A stretch of 64,000 nt of DNA from Campylobacter concisus (lineage in GTDB: Bacteria; Campylobacterota; Campylobacteria; Campylobacterales; Campylobacteraceae). The stretch lies in the NCBI RefSeq assembly GCF_002913045.1, contig NZ_PPAF01000035.1, positions 558,001 through 622,000 of the forward strand, read 5' to 3'. Within the stretch, counting starts at the first letter, position 1, and every line of letters begins with the position of its first letter. A model generated the notes under the pieces. It was not told where the DNA came from. It worked only from the letters and a program-made list of their open reading frames with translations, and did not search any database. Of this stretch, positions 8,920 to 18,164 are shown piece after piece. The position numbers and the translations under genes were made by a program.

Positions 8920-10844
8920 AATATATCCTGGCATTTATCTTTATAGTTGCCATTTCACTTGGCGGAGCATTTTTATATTTTTATTCGCAAGTTAGATTTG
9001 ATGCTTACGCTATTATTGATTATAAACCAAAGCTTACAACGCAAATTTTTGATAGAAATAACGAACTCATCGCAAATATCTTTGAAGAAAATAGAATTTA
9101 CGTAAAATATAACGACATCCCGCCGCGTGTCATCGAAGCACTCGTGGCTATTGAGGATACGAGCTACTTTGAGCATGGTGGCATAAACGTAGAAGCCATG
9201 GCAAGGGCTGCCATAAAAGATATTAAAGCTAGAAAGCTGGTCGAGGGTGCTTCAACACTAACACAACAGCTCATTAAAAATCTAGCCCTAAGCCGCGAGA
9301 AGAAATTTACAAGAAAGATAAAAGAGATCGTGCTTGCTATGAAGCTTGAAAGCGAGCTTAGCAAAGAAGATATCATAGAAAGATACCTAAACCACGTATA
9401 TTTTGGACATGGCTACTACGGCATAAAAACAGCAGCTGAAGGATATTTTAGAAAAGAGCTAAATGAGCTAAGCATAAAAGAGGTTGCCATGCTAGTTGGC
9501 TTGCCAAAGGCTCCAAGCACCTATGATCCTACAAAGCACCTTGATCTCTCGCTTAGCCGTGCAAATAGAGTACTTGAAAGGATGTATAGCATCGGCTGGA
9601 TAAACGAGGACGAGTACCGCAAGGGCGTGCTTGAAGAGCCAGCAGTCTTTGACGATACACTCACAAGAAATAAAGCCCCTTACGTAGTCGATGAGATAAT
9701 AAAAGAGGCTTCAAAGAAATTTGACGATATAAAAACTGGTGGCTATAAGATACAAAGCACAGTTGATCTAAATGTTCAAAAGATCGCTCAAGAAGCTCTA
9801 GTCTATGGCTACAATGAAATTTTAAAACGCGACAAAAAAGCAAATGCAGAAATCCTAAATGGAGCTATAGTAGTCACTCATCCACAAAGTGGTCAAATTT
9901 TGGCACTAATTGGCGGTATTGACTACACAAAAAGCAGTTATAACCGTGCCACTCAAAGCAAGCGCCAGCCAGGATCTAGCTTTAAGCCGTTTATATACCA
10001 AATAGCACTTGACAGTGGCTACTCAGTTGTTTCTCAAGTGGCTGATATCGCCAGGACATTTGATATGGGAAATGGCAAAGAGTGGACACCAAAGAACTAT
10101 AGTGGCGGTTTTCAAGGCTATATCACTATAAAATCAGCCATAACTCAGTCTCGTAACCTCGCAACCATAAATTTGCTAAACGATCTTGGCCTTAGCTCGG
10201 TTCGTAAACAGCTTACTGATATGGGCTTTAACGATATCCCAGAAAATTTATCTATCGCACTTGGAAGTTTTGGGATTTCACCACTTGATTTTGCAAAATT
10301 TTACTCAATGTTCCCAAATGAGGGCGAGATGGTTGAGCCAACACTTATTAAGCATATAGAAAATAGCTTTGGGGCTTCGATGGACTATGAACCACAAAGA
10401 AAGCAAGTGCTAAAACCAGAACAAGCATTTTTGATGACGACACTTCTTCAAAATGTCGTAAATAATGGTACTGGACGTAACGCAAAAATAAATGGCATCC
10501 AAATAGCAGGCAAAACCGGCACAACAAATAATAACATCGATGCTTGGTTTTGTGGTTACTCACCTGATATCGAAGCGATAATCTGGTACGGAAATGACGA
10601 CAACAGCCCTATGAAAAAGATTGAAGGCGGCGGCAGGACAGCAGCACCTGTGTTTAAAAAATTTATGGAAGGCTACATTAAGCTTTATCCTACTTTAAGA
10701 CGTGCATTTGAGCAGCCAGACGGTGTTTATAAAGGCTATTATGGTGGCAGTGACGAATACTACACAAACGATTCACCACTACCTCAAAATATACCAGCAA
10801 ATGACATCATACAAGATCAAGAAAACGATGGATTATTATTCTAG
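8916..10844 (+). CDS. pbpA: Class A penicillin-binding protein 1A
   Basis: This 642-residue bifunctional peptidoglycan synthase is anchored by one N-terminal helix (about 3-24). The glycosyltransferase domain has catalytic Glu80 in AIEDTSYFEHGG and the ASTLTQQLIKN motif. The transpeptidase domain has the SxxK pair Ser354/Lys357 (SSFKP), an SxN-type motif in TQSRN, and KTG at 533-535 (GKTGTT). These make it a complete PBP able to polymerise and cross-link glycan strands at the periplasmic face. It overlaps maf by four bases. The name pbpA follows C. jejuni usage. Confidence 0.93.
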   Translation: MKYILAFIFIVAISLGGAFLYFYSQVRFDAYAIIDYKPKLTTQIFDRNNELIANIFEENRIYVKYNDIPPRVIEALVAIEDTSYFEHGGINVEAMARAAIKDIKARKLVEGASTLTQQLIKNLALSREKKFTRKIKEIVLAMKLESELSKEDIIERYLNHVYFGHGYYGIKTAAEGYFRKELNELSIKEVAMLVGLPKAPSTYDPTKHLDLSLSRANRVLERMYSIGWINEDEYRKGVLEEPAVFDDTLTRNKAPYVVDEIIKEASKKFDDIKTGGYKIQSTVDLNVQKIAQEALVYGYNEILKRDKKANAEILNGAIVVTHPQSGQILALIGGIDYTKSSYNRATQSKRQPGSSFKPFIYQIALDSGYSVVSQVADIARTFDMGNGKEWTPKNYSGGFQGYITIKSAITQSRNLATINLLNDLGLSSVRKQLTDMGFNDIPENLSIALGSFGISPLDFAKFYSMFPNEGEMVEPTLIKHIENSFGASMDYEPQRKQVLKPEQAFLMTTLLQNVVNNGTGRNAKINGIQIAGKTGTTNNNIDAWFCGYSPDIEAIIWYGNDDNSPMKKIEGGGRTAAPVFKKFMEGYIKLYPTLRRAFEQPDGVYKGYYGGSDEYYTNDSPLPQNIPANDIIQDQENDGLLF

Positions 10845-10853
10845 GAAGATAAT

Positions 10854-11147
10854 ATGAGGATTAAAATTTTACTTTGTTTAGCAGTCGCAAGTATTGCATA
10901 TGGCGCTAATCTAAATACAGCCAGCAAAAATGAGTTGATGGAACTTGGCCTAAGTAAAGGCCAAGCGTTAAACATTATAAAATATAGAAAAGCCCATAAA
11001 TTTAAAAGCATCGATGAACTTGAAAAAGTCCAAGGTATTGGCTTTAACGATATGCAAAAAGTTAAAGAAAAACTTAGCATAAAAGAGAATGCAAAAGTCA
11101 AAAAGTCTGAAGCAAAAAATTCTAAAGGCAAGAAAAAGAAAAAATAA
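10854..11147 (+). CDS. ComEA-like secreted DNA-binding protein
   Basis: This 97-residue protein has a signal peptide (about 1-18, ending SIAYGA). A ComEA-type helix-hairpin-helix follows (LNTASKNELMELGLSKGQA, then IDELEKVQGIGFNDMQKVKE), and then a lysine-rich tail ending in KGKKKKK. Proteins of this type bind DNA without sequence preference in the periplasm during natural transformation; C. jejuni Cj0011c is the relative I recall. It sits ten bases after pbpA with a GGAAG ribosome-binding stretch, so it probably ends the alaS operon. The basic tail could add non-specific DNA affinity. Confidence 0.8.
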   Translation: MRIKILLCLAVASIAYGANLNTASKNELMELGLSKGQALNIIKYRKAHKFKSIDELEKVQGIGFNDMQKVKEKLSIKENAKVKKSEAKNSKGKKKKK

Positions 11148-11197
11148 TCTTATTTTTATTTAAAATTTCTAGCCATTTACATTTGAGTCCTATTATT

Positions 11198-12417
11198 ATG
11201 GCTTTTTATAAAATAATCCACTCTTTTTTCTATACTCTTTTTCTTATATTTACAATTGTCTTTATCTTAGTTTTTGCTAGCATTTAATGAGCTTAAATTA
11301 AGAGCAAAAATTATCTCATTTTCTATAGTTGCGATAGCTACCATATTTTTATTAACGTCTAAAATTTTTATACCATTTTTTAGAGAGCATTCGAATTTAA
11401 GAACCGCATTGCTCCCATACTATCCCATCTACTCGGCTATAAAACTAGTAAAATCGATCACTCAAAAACCACTCCCTTTTACCTACGTGGCAGATGACGC
11501 AACTCTTGCTAACGATAAAAAGAAAATTTTAGTTTTGATAGTTGGCGAGACACAAAGAAGCAGAAACTACTCACTAAATGGCTACGCCAAAAACGATACG
11601 AATAAATTTACTAAACAAAAAGATGTGGTAAGTTTTACAAATTTCTACTCATGTGGAACAGCCACAGAGACTAGTGTACCTTGCCTATTTTCAGACTTAA
11701 AGCGAGAAAATTTTAGTAACCGTGAAGCAAAAGCTCGTGAAAATTTAGTTGATATTATCAATAAGCTTGGTATAAAGACATACTTTTTTGACAATAATAG
11801 TGGCGGTTGCAAAAAAAATAGAAGTAGTGGTTTGCGACAATCTTGATCAAAACCATACTTCAGATCATCGAGCAGAAGGTTTTGACGAAGTGATATTTGA
11901 TGAGGCCAAAAAGGTCATCGAAGATGCAAATTCCACTACCCTTATCGTGCTACACCTGCAAGGCTCACACGGCCCTATCTACTACAAAGGCTACCCAAGA
12001 AAATTTAAAGAATTTACCCCAACATGCGACACTGCCGAGCTAAATAAATGCGCGCCAGAAGAGATAGCAAATACCTACGACAACACCATCTTATATGAGT
12101 ACTATCTACAAAGCAAGCTGATAAATGCCCTTGAAGCAAGAAAAGATGAATTTGAAGTCACCATGTTCTTTTTCTCAGATCACGGAGAGAGCCTAGGCGA
12201 AAACGGCATATACTTACATGGTCTGCCTTATTCCATCGCTCCAGATGAGCAAAAACACATCCCTGCCATCGTCTTTTCAAGCGATAGAGAACTTTTAAAA
12301 AGGCTAAAAACCAGGAGAGATGAAAGCCTTTCGCATGATTTTATATTTAGCTCAGTTCTTGGATATTTTGGAATAAAAACTAAGGTCTATGAGCCAGAAT
12401 TCGATATTTTTAGGTAG
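11198..12417 (+). pseudogene. Decayed lipid A/FlgG phosphoethanolamine transferase gene (EptA/EptC type)
   Basis: Pieces of one sulfatase-fold phosphoethanolamine transferase lie in different frames. A membrane-segment fragment starts at 11198 and stops at 11287. The catalytic domain continues in another frame from about 11274: LVLIVGETQRSRNYSLNGY, including the nucleophile-Thr region FYSCGTATETSVPCL. That frame closes just after an A8 run at 11811-11818 (SGGCKKN). Removing one A restores the frame into VVVCDNLDQNHTSDH and on to the metal-binding FFSDHGESLGENGIYLHG. The first four or so membrane helices are missing. Family members decorate lipid A and, in C. jejuni (EptC), the flagellar rod protein. 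With the N-terminus gone it is most likely dead, though the A8 run alone could be phase-variable. Confidence 0.82.
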
Positions 12418-12440
12418 TTTTAGAATATAAATTTTAAAAA

Positions 12441-12469
12441 GCCAGCCTAGGCAAGAGCCTGAAGCTGGC
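12441..12469 (-). terminator. Rho-independent terminator of glyS
   Basis: GCCAGC and GCTGGC form the outer stem, with AGGC/GCCT inside around a short loop. On the minus strand the hairpin is followed by TTTTTAAAATTT, seven bases after the glyS stop codon. It may also stop readthrough from the pseudogene on the other strand. Confidence 0.75.
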
Positions 12470-12475
12470 GCAAAT

Positions 12476-14494
12476 TTAAAAGCTGATCTCTTTTATATCA
12501 GCTACTTTTAGTATCTCGCTATAAATTTGGCCGATAATAGCAATGCGATTATTTCGCACTTTCTCATTTTCAACATTTATCATAACTTTGTCAAAAAACT
12601 CATCGATCTGTGGTTTTAATGCAAATAGCGCCTTTAGCATTGGCTCATACGCTAGGCTCTTATCGACCGCTTTAAATGCATCATTTAAGGCCTTTTCAGC
12701 ATCTATCTCAAAGAGACTCTCATCAATCTTGCTAAATTTATCGTCTTTGATGATATTTGCAAGGCGCTTAAATGTAGAGAAATTCTCCCTAAAATTTGGC
12801 TCACTTGAAATTTTAGCAAGCGCCTCTATCATCTTAGTTAGCTCCAAGATATCCTTTTCGCCGCTTTTTATGCACGCTTTTACGATAGAAGCGTTTGCGT
12901 CAAAGAAGGTGTAGAGCCTATCAAGGATGAAATTTATAAGCACTTCAACGTCAAATTTCTTATAATCCTTTGCGATATCTTCTAAAATTTCTTTTACGTT
13001 AAATTTCAAATTATGCGCCAAAACGATCTTTATCACGCCATTTGCCGCGCGTCTTAGAGCGTATGGGTCTTTCGTGCCACTTGGGATTTTGCCGATGCTA
13101 AAGAGTCCCATTAGCGTATCAAGCTTATTTGAAAGCGCCACAACCGAGCTAAAGACCTTGCTTGGGCACTGCGCCTCCTCGCCGTCTGGCAGATACTGCT
13201 CTTTTATGGCTAAAACGACGTTTTCATCTTCATTTTTAGCCTTTGCGTAGTAAGCACCCATGATACCTTGAAGCTCGGTAAATTCATAAACCATCTGCGT
13301 TGTAAGATCAGCCTTACTTAGCATCACAGCTCGCTCTAGCTTAGCCTCGTACTCGCCAGCTTCTTTTTTGAGTAGCTCGTCATAGTTGCTAGCAAGCTTT
13401 TTAGCCACTTGTAGCTCTCTAAGCTCTTTTTCGTAGATACTTCCAAGCTCTTTTAGGTAAGTTATATTTTTTAGTTTTTCTGGGCCAAATTCGTGCGCTA
13501 GGTCGCTTTGCCAAAAGAACATCGCATCACTTAGCCTTGCCCTTAGCACCTTTTCGTTGCCCTTGATGATGAGCGAATAGTCCTGCGTTATGGCGTTGCT
13601 AACGACAACGAAGCCGTTTGCTAGCTTGCCATTTTTAAAGACTGGGAAGTAGCGCTGATTTTCTTTCATAGAAGTGATGATGACCTCGCTTGGCACCTCC
13701 AAAAATTCCTCTTCAAACGAGCCAAGAAGTGCTGTCGGATACTCGGTGATCGCCACAACTTCAGCTAACAAGTCTTTATCGATTTCGATCTTTAGCCCGC
13801 TTTTTTGGCTGATCTTTTCAAACTCATCAAGAATTATTTTTTCTCTCTCGCCTGCTTCAAGCACGACACCACGGCTTTTTGAGCCTTCAAAATACTCTTT
13901 TATATTTGAAATTTTTATCTTGTCATAGCTAATGCTTCTGTGTGGATAGGTTGAATCACCGCTCTCAACGCCAAATTTATTAAATTTTATGACCTCATCA
14001 CCAAGTAAACACAAAAACGATCTTATCGGACGGATAAACTCAAACTCGCCGTTGCCCCAGCGCATAGACTTGCCAAAATTTAGGCTCTTTAAAAACTCCT
14101 CAACCATGTCACCCATTATCTTGGCAACCGGATCACCCTTTACCTCTTTTTCGTAGTAGAGCACCTCTTTGCCGTCTATCTCTTTAAATTTAAGCTCACT
14201 CTCATCTATGCCGCATTTATTTGCAAAGCTAAGTGCTGCCTTTGTAAAAGCTCTGTCTTTTAGCGCAACTTGCTTTGGCGCACCGATAAAGCTAGCCACG
14301 CTATCAGGCTGAGATTGTGGGAATTTCTCATGGAAAAAGACTAAACGACGCGGCGTATAGTAAAATTTAAACTCGCTTTTGATGTTATATTTTTCAAGAA
14401 CAGCCTGCCATTTAGCATTGATATTTGGCAGCTCCCTTAAAAACGGTATCGCTGGAAGCTCCTCAACTCCAATTTCTAATAATAACTCTTTCAT
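12476..14494 (-). CDS. glyS: Glycyl-tRNA synthetase, beta subunit
   Basis: This 672-residue protein starts with the beta-subunit signature LLLEIGVEELPA. It includes the conserved YTPRRLV segment near residue 46 and the region KIPSGTKDPYALRRAANGVIK in the C-terminal half. It forms the alpha2-beta2 enzyme that charges tRNA-Gly and mainly contributes tRNA binding; the alpha subunit gene (glyQ) is not in this window. The start codon overlaps the stop of an upstream 50-residue ORF in an ATGA, so the two are probably translationally coupled. A strong hairpin terminator follows the gene. Confidence 0.95.
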   Translation of the reverse strand: MKELLLEIGVEELPAIPFLRELPNINAKWQAVLEKYNIKSEFKFYYTPRRLVFFHEKFPQSQPDSVASFIGAPKQVALKDRAFTKAALSFANKCGIDESELKFKEIDGKEVLYYEKEVKGDPVAKIMGDMVEEFLKSLNFGKSMRWGNGEFEFIRPIRSFLCLLGDEVIKFNKFGVESGDSTYPHRSISYDKIKISNIKEYFEGSKSRGVVLEAGEREKIILDEFEKISQKSGLKIEIDKDLLAEVVAITEYPTALLGSFEEEFLEVPSEVIITSMKENQRYFPVFKNGKLANGFVVVSNAITQDYSLIIKGNEKVLRARLSDAMFFWQSDLAHEFGPEKLKNITYLKELGSIYEKELRELQVAKKLASNYDELLKKEAGEYEAKLERAVMLSKADLTTQMVYEFTELQGIMGAYYAKAKNEDENVVLAIKEQYLPDGEEAQCPSKVFSSVVALSNKLDTLMGLFSIGKIPSGTKDPYALRRAANGVIKIVLAHNLKFNVKEILEDIAKDYKKFDVEVLINFILDRLYTFFDANASIVKACIKSGEKDILELTKMIEALAKISSEPNFRENFSTFKRLANIIKDDKFSKIDESLFEIDAEKALNDAFKAVDKSLAYEPMLKALFALKPQIDEFFDKVMINVENEKVRNNRIAIIGQIYSEILKVADIKEISF

Positions 14495-14643
14495 ATTTCA
14501 CTCTTTTTATTAAAATTTTCTCTTTTTTCTCTTACCATTTTTCTTGCCCTCTCCTTCTCCTGTGACTGTAAAATGACGCCTCTTATCATAAAAATAAGAA
14601 ATAAAACAAACGCCGCAATCATAAAAATATCTAAAATTTGCAC
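14491..14643 (-). CDS. Small membrane protein (50 residues) upstream of glyS
   Basis: A GTG-started frame encodes one hydrophobic helix (about 4-26: DIFMIAAFVLFLIFMIRGVI). A strongly basic and acidic tail follows (QEKERARKMVREKREN). GGAG sits six bases before the GTG. The frame starts four bases after the stop of the nuclease gene and ends in a four-base overlap with glyS. This tight packing and the good ribosome-binding site make it a credible gene rather than a chance frame. The likely topology is a single-pass inner-membrane protein with a charged cytoplasmic tail. The function is unknown. Confidence 0.65.
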   Translation of the reverse strand: MQILDIFMIAAFVLFLIFMIRGVILQSQEKERARKMVREKRENFNKKSEI

Positions 14644-14646
14644 TCT

Positions 14647-16050
14647 CTACTCCACAACGATTTGGTTTTCTCTCTTATAAATTTTAACTCTCGCATTTTC
14701 AAAATTATACTCGCCATCTTTTAGCTTTTTCTTGCTATAAACTCTGATCTTACCGTATGGTGTATGCAGATAGCCCCTCTCTAGTCTACCCGAAATTTCA
14801 GCAAAGACATCACCACTTCTAGCTTCGCTTAATTGCGATGCATCTAGTAAATTTTCGCTAATATCTTTTGTGTCATGCTCATTTATGATCTCATAAGAGC
14901 TGACTTCAAGCGCATCTTCATAAATTTTCATTCGCCTTACTAAAATATCTAGCTCTTCGCCTACAATAACGCTATTTTTAGGATCATAGACATAAATTCC
15001 GCGGTGATTTTTCGAGAAAATAAAGCCATGCTTATCTTTTAGGATAACAACCACTTTTTCAATCACTGCTGGCACAGCTTCTGGATGATCAAAAAGCGTA
15101 TCTACATTGACCGTCTTATAGTTTTGTTCGCTTATTTTTTTATTGGCTTTGTTTTCATCTTTTTTAAAAATTTTACTTACAAAGCTCTTTTTTACTAGGC
15201 TTGGATCAGTTGAAATTTTAAACTTTAACGCAAAGTGATCTGAGTAAAGGTCGCTCTTTGCAAAGCCTTTTTCATCGACTGCAAAGCTTGGTTTAAAGAC
15301 TTCAAAGCTGCCACTAATATAACTTAGATCGCCATTTTCCATAAAACTAGGCGAAAGCAAAACATGATCGATCGCTCTTTTTTTGCCATGCACTGCGTGA
15401 GAATATCTATCTTTTGGCTCAAGCTCTTTATAAAGATCATAAAAATTTCTCGTTGCAATGATGTCATTTAGGATAGATTTTTGTCCAAAGGGCGAGTTAA
15501 AATCACCCAAAATAATCGCATTTTTCTCTTTACCTAGAGCCGCTCTTAACGTTTTTTCAGCCTTTTTTTGCATATTTATGCCATTTTTATAAGTTGGAAA
15601 GTGATTTACAAATATGCTAAATTTCTTACCTTCTGTCTCAAAAATAACCTTTAAAATATTTCTCGTCTTTACATTTGGAACTTTAAAAACTTCACTGCCA
15701 CTTGGCTGCAACTTTGAAATAAGCCCAAGCCCAACAGGAGAGTTTTTCTCCTTTGTAAAGCTTACAAATTTATACTCGCTATCACTTACTAGAGCTTTTA
15801 AAACTTGCTCATTTTCGATCTCTTGAAGTGCGATAATGTCAGTATTTAGTGCATTTATGATCTGTCTTGTCCTTTGTAGTTTTGAATCAGCTGCCTCGCA
15901 GTCCCATTTTGATACGCCTACTTTAAAATCAAGATACTCGCTACCATCATCTTTGCAATCAAATAAATTTTGCACATTATAAGTTGCGATGCTAATTTCA
16001 CTCGCAAATGCCACTAAAATGGTAAAAAACAAAGCAAAAACTACTCTCAA
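14647..16050 (-). CDS. Secreted endonuclease/exonuclease/phosphatase-family protein
   Basis: This 467-residue protein has a signal peptide (about 1-17) and an EEP-fold domain: IATYNVQNLFDCKDDG, the metal ligand Glu in IIALQEIEN, GDFNSPFG, IDHVLLSP and the late SDHFALKF. These are the residues of Mg-dependent DNase I-like enzymes. The last 130 residues, including ISGRLERGYLHTPYGKIRVY, look like an added beta-rich OB-like domain. It is probably a periplasmic or secreted nuclease; a phosphodiesterase acting on other substrates is possible. The start is a TTG overlapping the trmL stop (TTGA), which implies translational coupling with modest expression. Confidence 0.75.
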   Translation of the reverse strand: MRVVFALFFTILVAFASEISIATYNVQNLFDCKDDGSEYLDFKVGVSKWDCEAADSKLQRTRQIINALNTDIIALQEIENEQVLKALVSDSEYKFVSFTKEKNSPVGLGLISKLQPSGSEVFKVPNVKTRNILKVIFETEGKKFSIFVNHFPTYKNGINMQKKAEKTLRAALGKEKNAIILGDFNSPFGQKSILNDIIATRNFYDLYKELEPKDRYSHAVHGKKRAIDHVLLSPSFMENGDLSYISGSFEVFKPSFAVDEKGFAKSDLYSDHFALKFKISTDPSLVKKSFVSKIFKKDENKANKKISEQNYKTVNVDTLFDHPEAVPAVIEKVVVILKDKHGFIFSKNHRGIYVYDPKNSVIVGEELDILVRRMKIYEDALEVSSYEIINEHDTKDISENLLDASQLSEARSGDVFAEISGRLERGYLHTPYGKIRVYSKKKLKDGEYNFENARVKIYKRENQIVVE

Positions 16051-16526
16051 ATTTCACCCCTAAAGTCAAATTCAGTGATATTTTGCCTGATCGCCTCATA
16101 CGCGATAATGCCAGCACTCATAGCTAAATTTAAGCTCCTGCCCTCTTTTCCCATTGGTATGGTTATGGCGTTTTTAAAATTTATATCCATAAATTCTCTT
16201 GGCAGTCCAGTACTCTCGCCACCAAAAAATATAAAATCTCCTGGCTTAAACTCGGCCTCGTAGTAAAGCCTATTTGTCTTTGTAGTAGCGAAGAAAAATC
16301 TATCCTTGTGGCTTAAGTTTGCTTCTAAAAATTCTTCCAAACTATCCCAAATTTTTGGATTTAAAATTTTCCAGTAGTCAAGCCCTGCTCGTCTAACAGC
16401 CTTTTCACTCAAATCAAACACGGTGGGTTTAACGATATGTAGCTTTAAATTTGCATTAACGCACATTCTACCGATAGCTCCAGTATTTTGCGGTATCTGA
16501 GGATGGACTAGGACTATGTTAAACAT
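16047..16526 (-). CDS. trmL: tRNA (cytidine/uridine-34-2'-O)-methyltransferase
   Basis: This 159-residue SPOUT-class protein begins FNIVLVHPQIPQNTGAIGRMC. It has FFGGESTGLPRE in the middle and the knot motif SLNLAMSAGIIAYEAIRQ near the C-terminus. These are the SAM-binding elements of TrmL, which methylates the ribose at the wobble position of certain leucine tRNAs. Length matches the single-domain family. It is followed without a gap by the secreted nuclease gene, an unrelated function, so the shared unit is probably only convenience. Confidence 0.88.
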   Translation of the reverse strand: MFNIVLVHPQIPQNTGAIGRMCVNANLKLHIVKPTVFDLSEKAVRRAGLDYWKILNPKIWDSLEEFLEANLSHKDRFFFATTKTNRLYYEAEFKPGDFIFFGGESTGLPREFMDINFKNAITIPMGKEGRSLNLAMSAGIIAYEAIRQNITEFDFRGEI

Positions 16527-16600
16527 AAGCTTTCTTTGCCTTAAAAAGTGTTATAAACTAGCCTATTTTAGCCAAAATGGGCTTTTAAGAGTTTTAAAGA

Positions 16601-17788
16601 CTAATCTTTTCTAGGCTTACGCTCGCTTAGATATTTTGAAATTTCAAGCTCTTGCCTACGTTTTATCTCTTTTGCAATTTCTTCGTTTTTAAAATCAGCT
16701 GATAAAATTTCCGCTACATCAACCTTCGCATCAAATTTTACCTCATAAATTCCAAGCTTCTTGGCACGCTCTATCCGCTCTTTATTATAAGCTCCAAGCC
16801 ATGATTTTATGGGCATATTTAGAGCTATTTGCATTAGCTCTTTATCGATTGGCATGTCCTTAAAATAAGGCTGCTTTAAGATAGAAAAGTAGCTCTTTGG
16901 TAGACGAATTTTCTCTAAAATTTCATTTGCGTCAAGCTCAAATTTGCCAAACAAAAGATACAAAAATAGCCTCTCATCATCCACAAATTCTCTAGCACTC
17001 TTAAGATCACTTAAAAACCCATCGTCCATAGAAATTTGCACGCCAAAAATTTCTTTAAAAAACCCAAGCTCAAAAAGATAGTAAGCTCCCTTTTCTAGAT
17101 ACTTTGCGCGAAAAAATTTAATAAGCTCAGTATTTATCCTATCCTTACTTAGATGCGATAAATCAAGCATTTTCATAAGCTCTAGCGTATCGTCAGCTAT
17201 GCTAAAATCAAGCCTTGCGCTAAACTGCACGCCACGTAGCACCCTTAGCGGATCTTCTTTAAATTTTTCACTATCAATGTGCCTTAATATCTTGTTTGCT
17301 AAATCTTGCTTCCCGCCGTAAAAGTCTAAAATTTCTCCATTAAAGATATTCATCATCATGGCATTTATCGTAAAATCTCGCCTAAGGCTCGCCATTTTGG
17401 GATCATTAATATAGCTTACTGCAAAGTCTTTGTGTGAATTTCCAGTTTTGCTCTCGCTTCTTGGAAGCCCAATATCGTAGTTTTTGTATTTGTAGATAAA
17501 GTAGCTTTTACCAACACCGCTAGCGCCTATACTAGCCATTAGCTCATTAAATTTAGTAGGCTCAATGTCATAAACCTCGATGTCATAATCATAAATTTCT
17601 CGCCCCAAAAATGCATCTCTCACGCAGCCACCAACTAGATAGACACGTGAAGTAAATGGGGCAAATAGCGATCTAAAAAAGTCTAGCTCGCTATTTTTAT
17701 AAATTTCATTTTTGATTTTTATCTCATTTTTTGAGCCATCTAATGGCTTATTTTGAGAGATTTTGGAGTCTATTTTCGATATTTGCAA
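16601..17788 (-). CDS. cca: CCA tRNA nucleotidyltransferase
   Basis: This 395-residue protein has the class II nucleotidyltransferase head: YLVGGCVRDAFLGREIYDYDIEVY with the catalytic DxD, then RRDFTINAMMM and DPLRVLRGVQFSARL. It adds or repairs the 3' CCA of tRNAs. An N-terminal extension of about 45 residues precedes the head domain. The only start in the frame is a TTG at 17788 without a clear ribosome-binding site, and it overlaps the upstream gene by 41 bases. The true N-terminus is therefore uncertain. C. jejuni has cca directly after ciaD, as here. Confidence 0.88.
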   Translation of the reverse strand: MQISKIDSKISQNKPLDGSKNEIKIKNEIYKNSELDFFRSLFAPFTSRVYLVGGCVRDAFLGREIYDYDIEVYDIEPTKFNELMASIGASGVGKSYFIYKYKNYDIGLPRSESKTGNSHKDFAVSYINDPKMASLRRDFTINAMMMNIFNGEILDFYGGKQDLANKILRHIDSEKFKEDPLRVLRGVQFSARLDFSIADDTLELMKMLDLSHLSKDRINTELIKFFRAKYLEKGAYYLFELGFFKEIFGVQISMDDGFLSDLKSAREFVDDERLFLYLLFGKFELDANEILEKIRLPKSYFSILKQPYFKDMPIDKELMQIALNMPIKSWLGAYNKERIERAKKLGIYEVKFDAKVDVAEILSADFKNEEIAKEIKRRQELEISKYLSERKPRKD

Positions 17789-18164
17789 GGGTAAATTCTA
17801 AAAATTTTGTCGTTAGCTCAAGCCTTGAAGCGAGATTTTGCTCACTAGTTTGTTTAAGCCCTTCAAAAAGCACTTCTATGCGTTCAGCAAGGTTTGCTAA
17901 GAAAATTTTCTCTTCGCTCACCTCTCTATTTTTTATTGGACTTACTGGTTCCTCTTTTACCTCAAATACTTGCTCATTTTGTAAATTTGTCTCAACTTTT
18001 AGCTCGTTATTTAGTATATTTTCATTAGACTCTATGGCCAAAAGCTCTTTTTTTAGATTCTCACGCTCAAGCTCTTCTTGCTTTTTATTTTGCAATGCTT
18101 CTATTTTCTCAAGCTCAGCGCTAACCTCACTGATTGCCATTCTAGCGATATCATCAAGCTTCAT
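17748..18164 (-). CDS. CiaD-like protein (invasion antigen D family)
   Basis: This 138-residue acidic protein has no signal peptide and is largely helical, with a variable Glu/Asn-rich middle. Its better-ordered ends are [19 protein letters not shown] and FEGLKQTSEQNLASRLELTTKFLEFTLANIENRL. C. jejuni CiaD (Cj0788), a secreted effector of host-cell invasion, lies directly upstream of cca and has, as I recall, a similar C-terminal LVLFEGL...LxLTLKFLEFLLA pattern. The assignment rests on gene order and remembered similarity. I chose the ATG at 18164 because it overlaps the upstream stop in an ATGA; a GTG five codons earlier is possible. Effector function here is inference. Confidence 0.6.
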   Translation of the reverse strand: MKLDDIARMAISEVSAELEKIEALQNKKQEELERENLKKELLAIESNENILNNELKVETNLQNEQVFEVKEEPVSPIKNREVSEEKIFLANLAERIEVLFEGLKQTSEQNLASRLELTTKFLEFTLANIENRLQNLSK

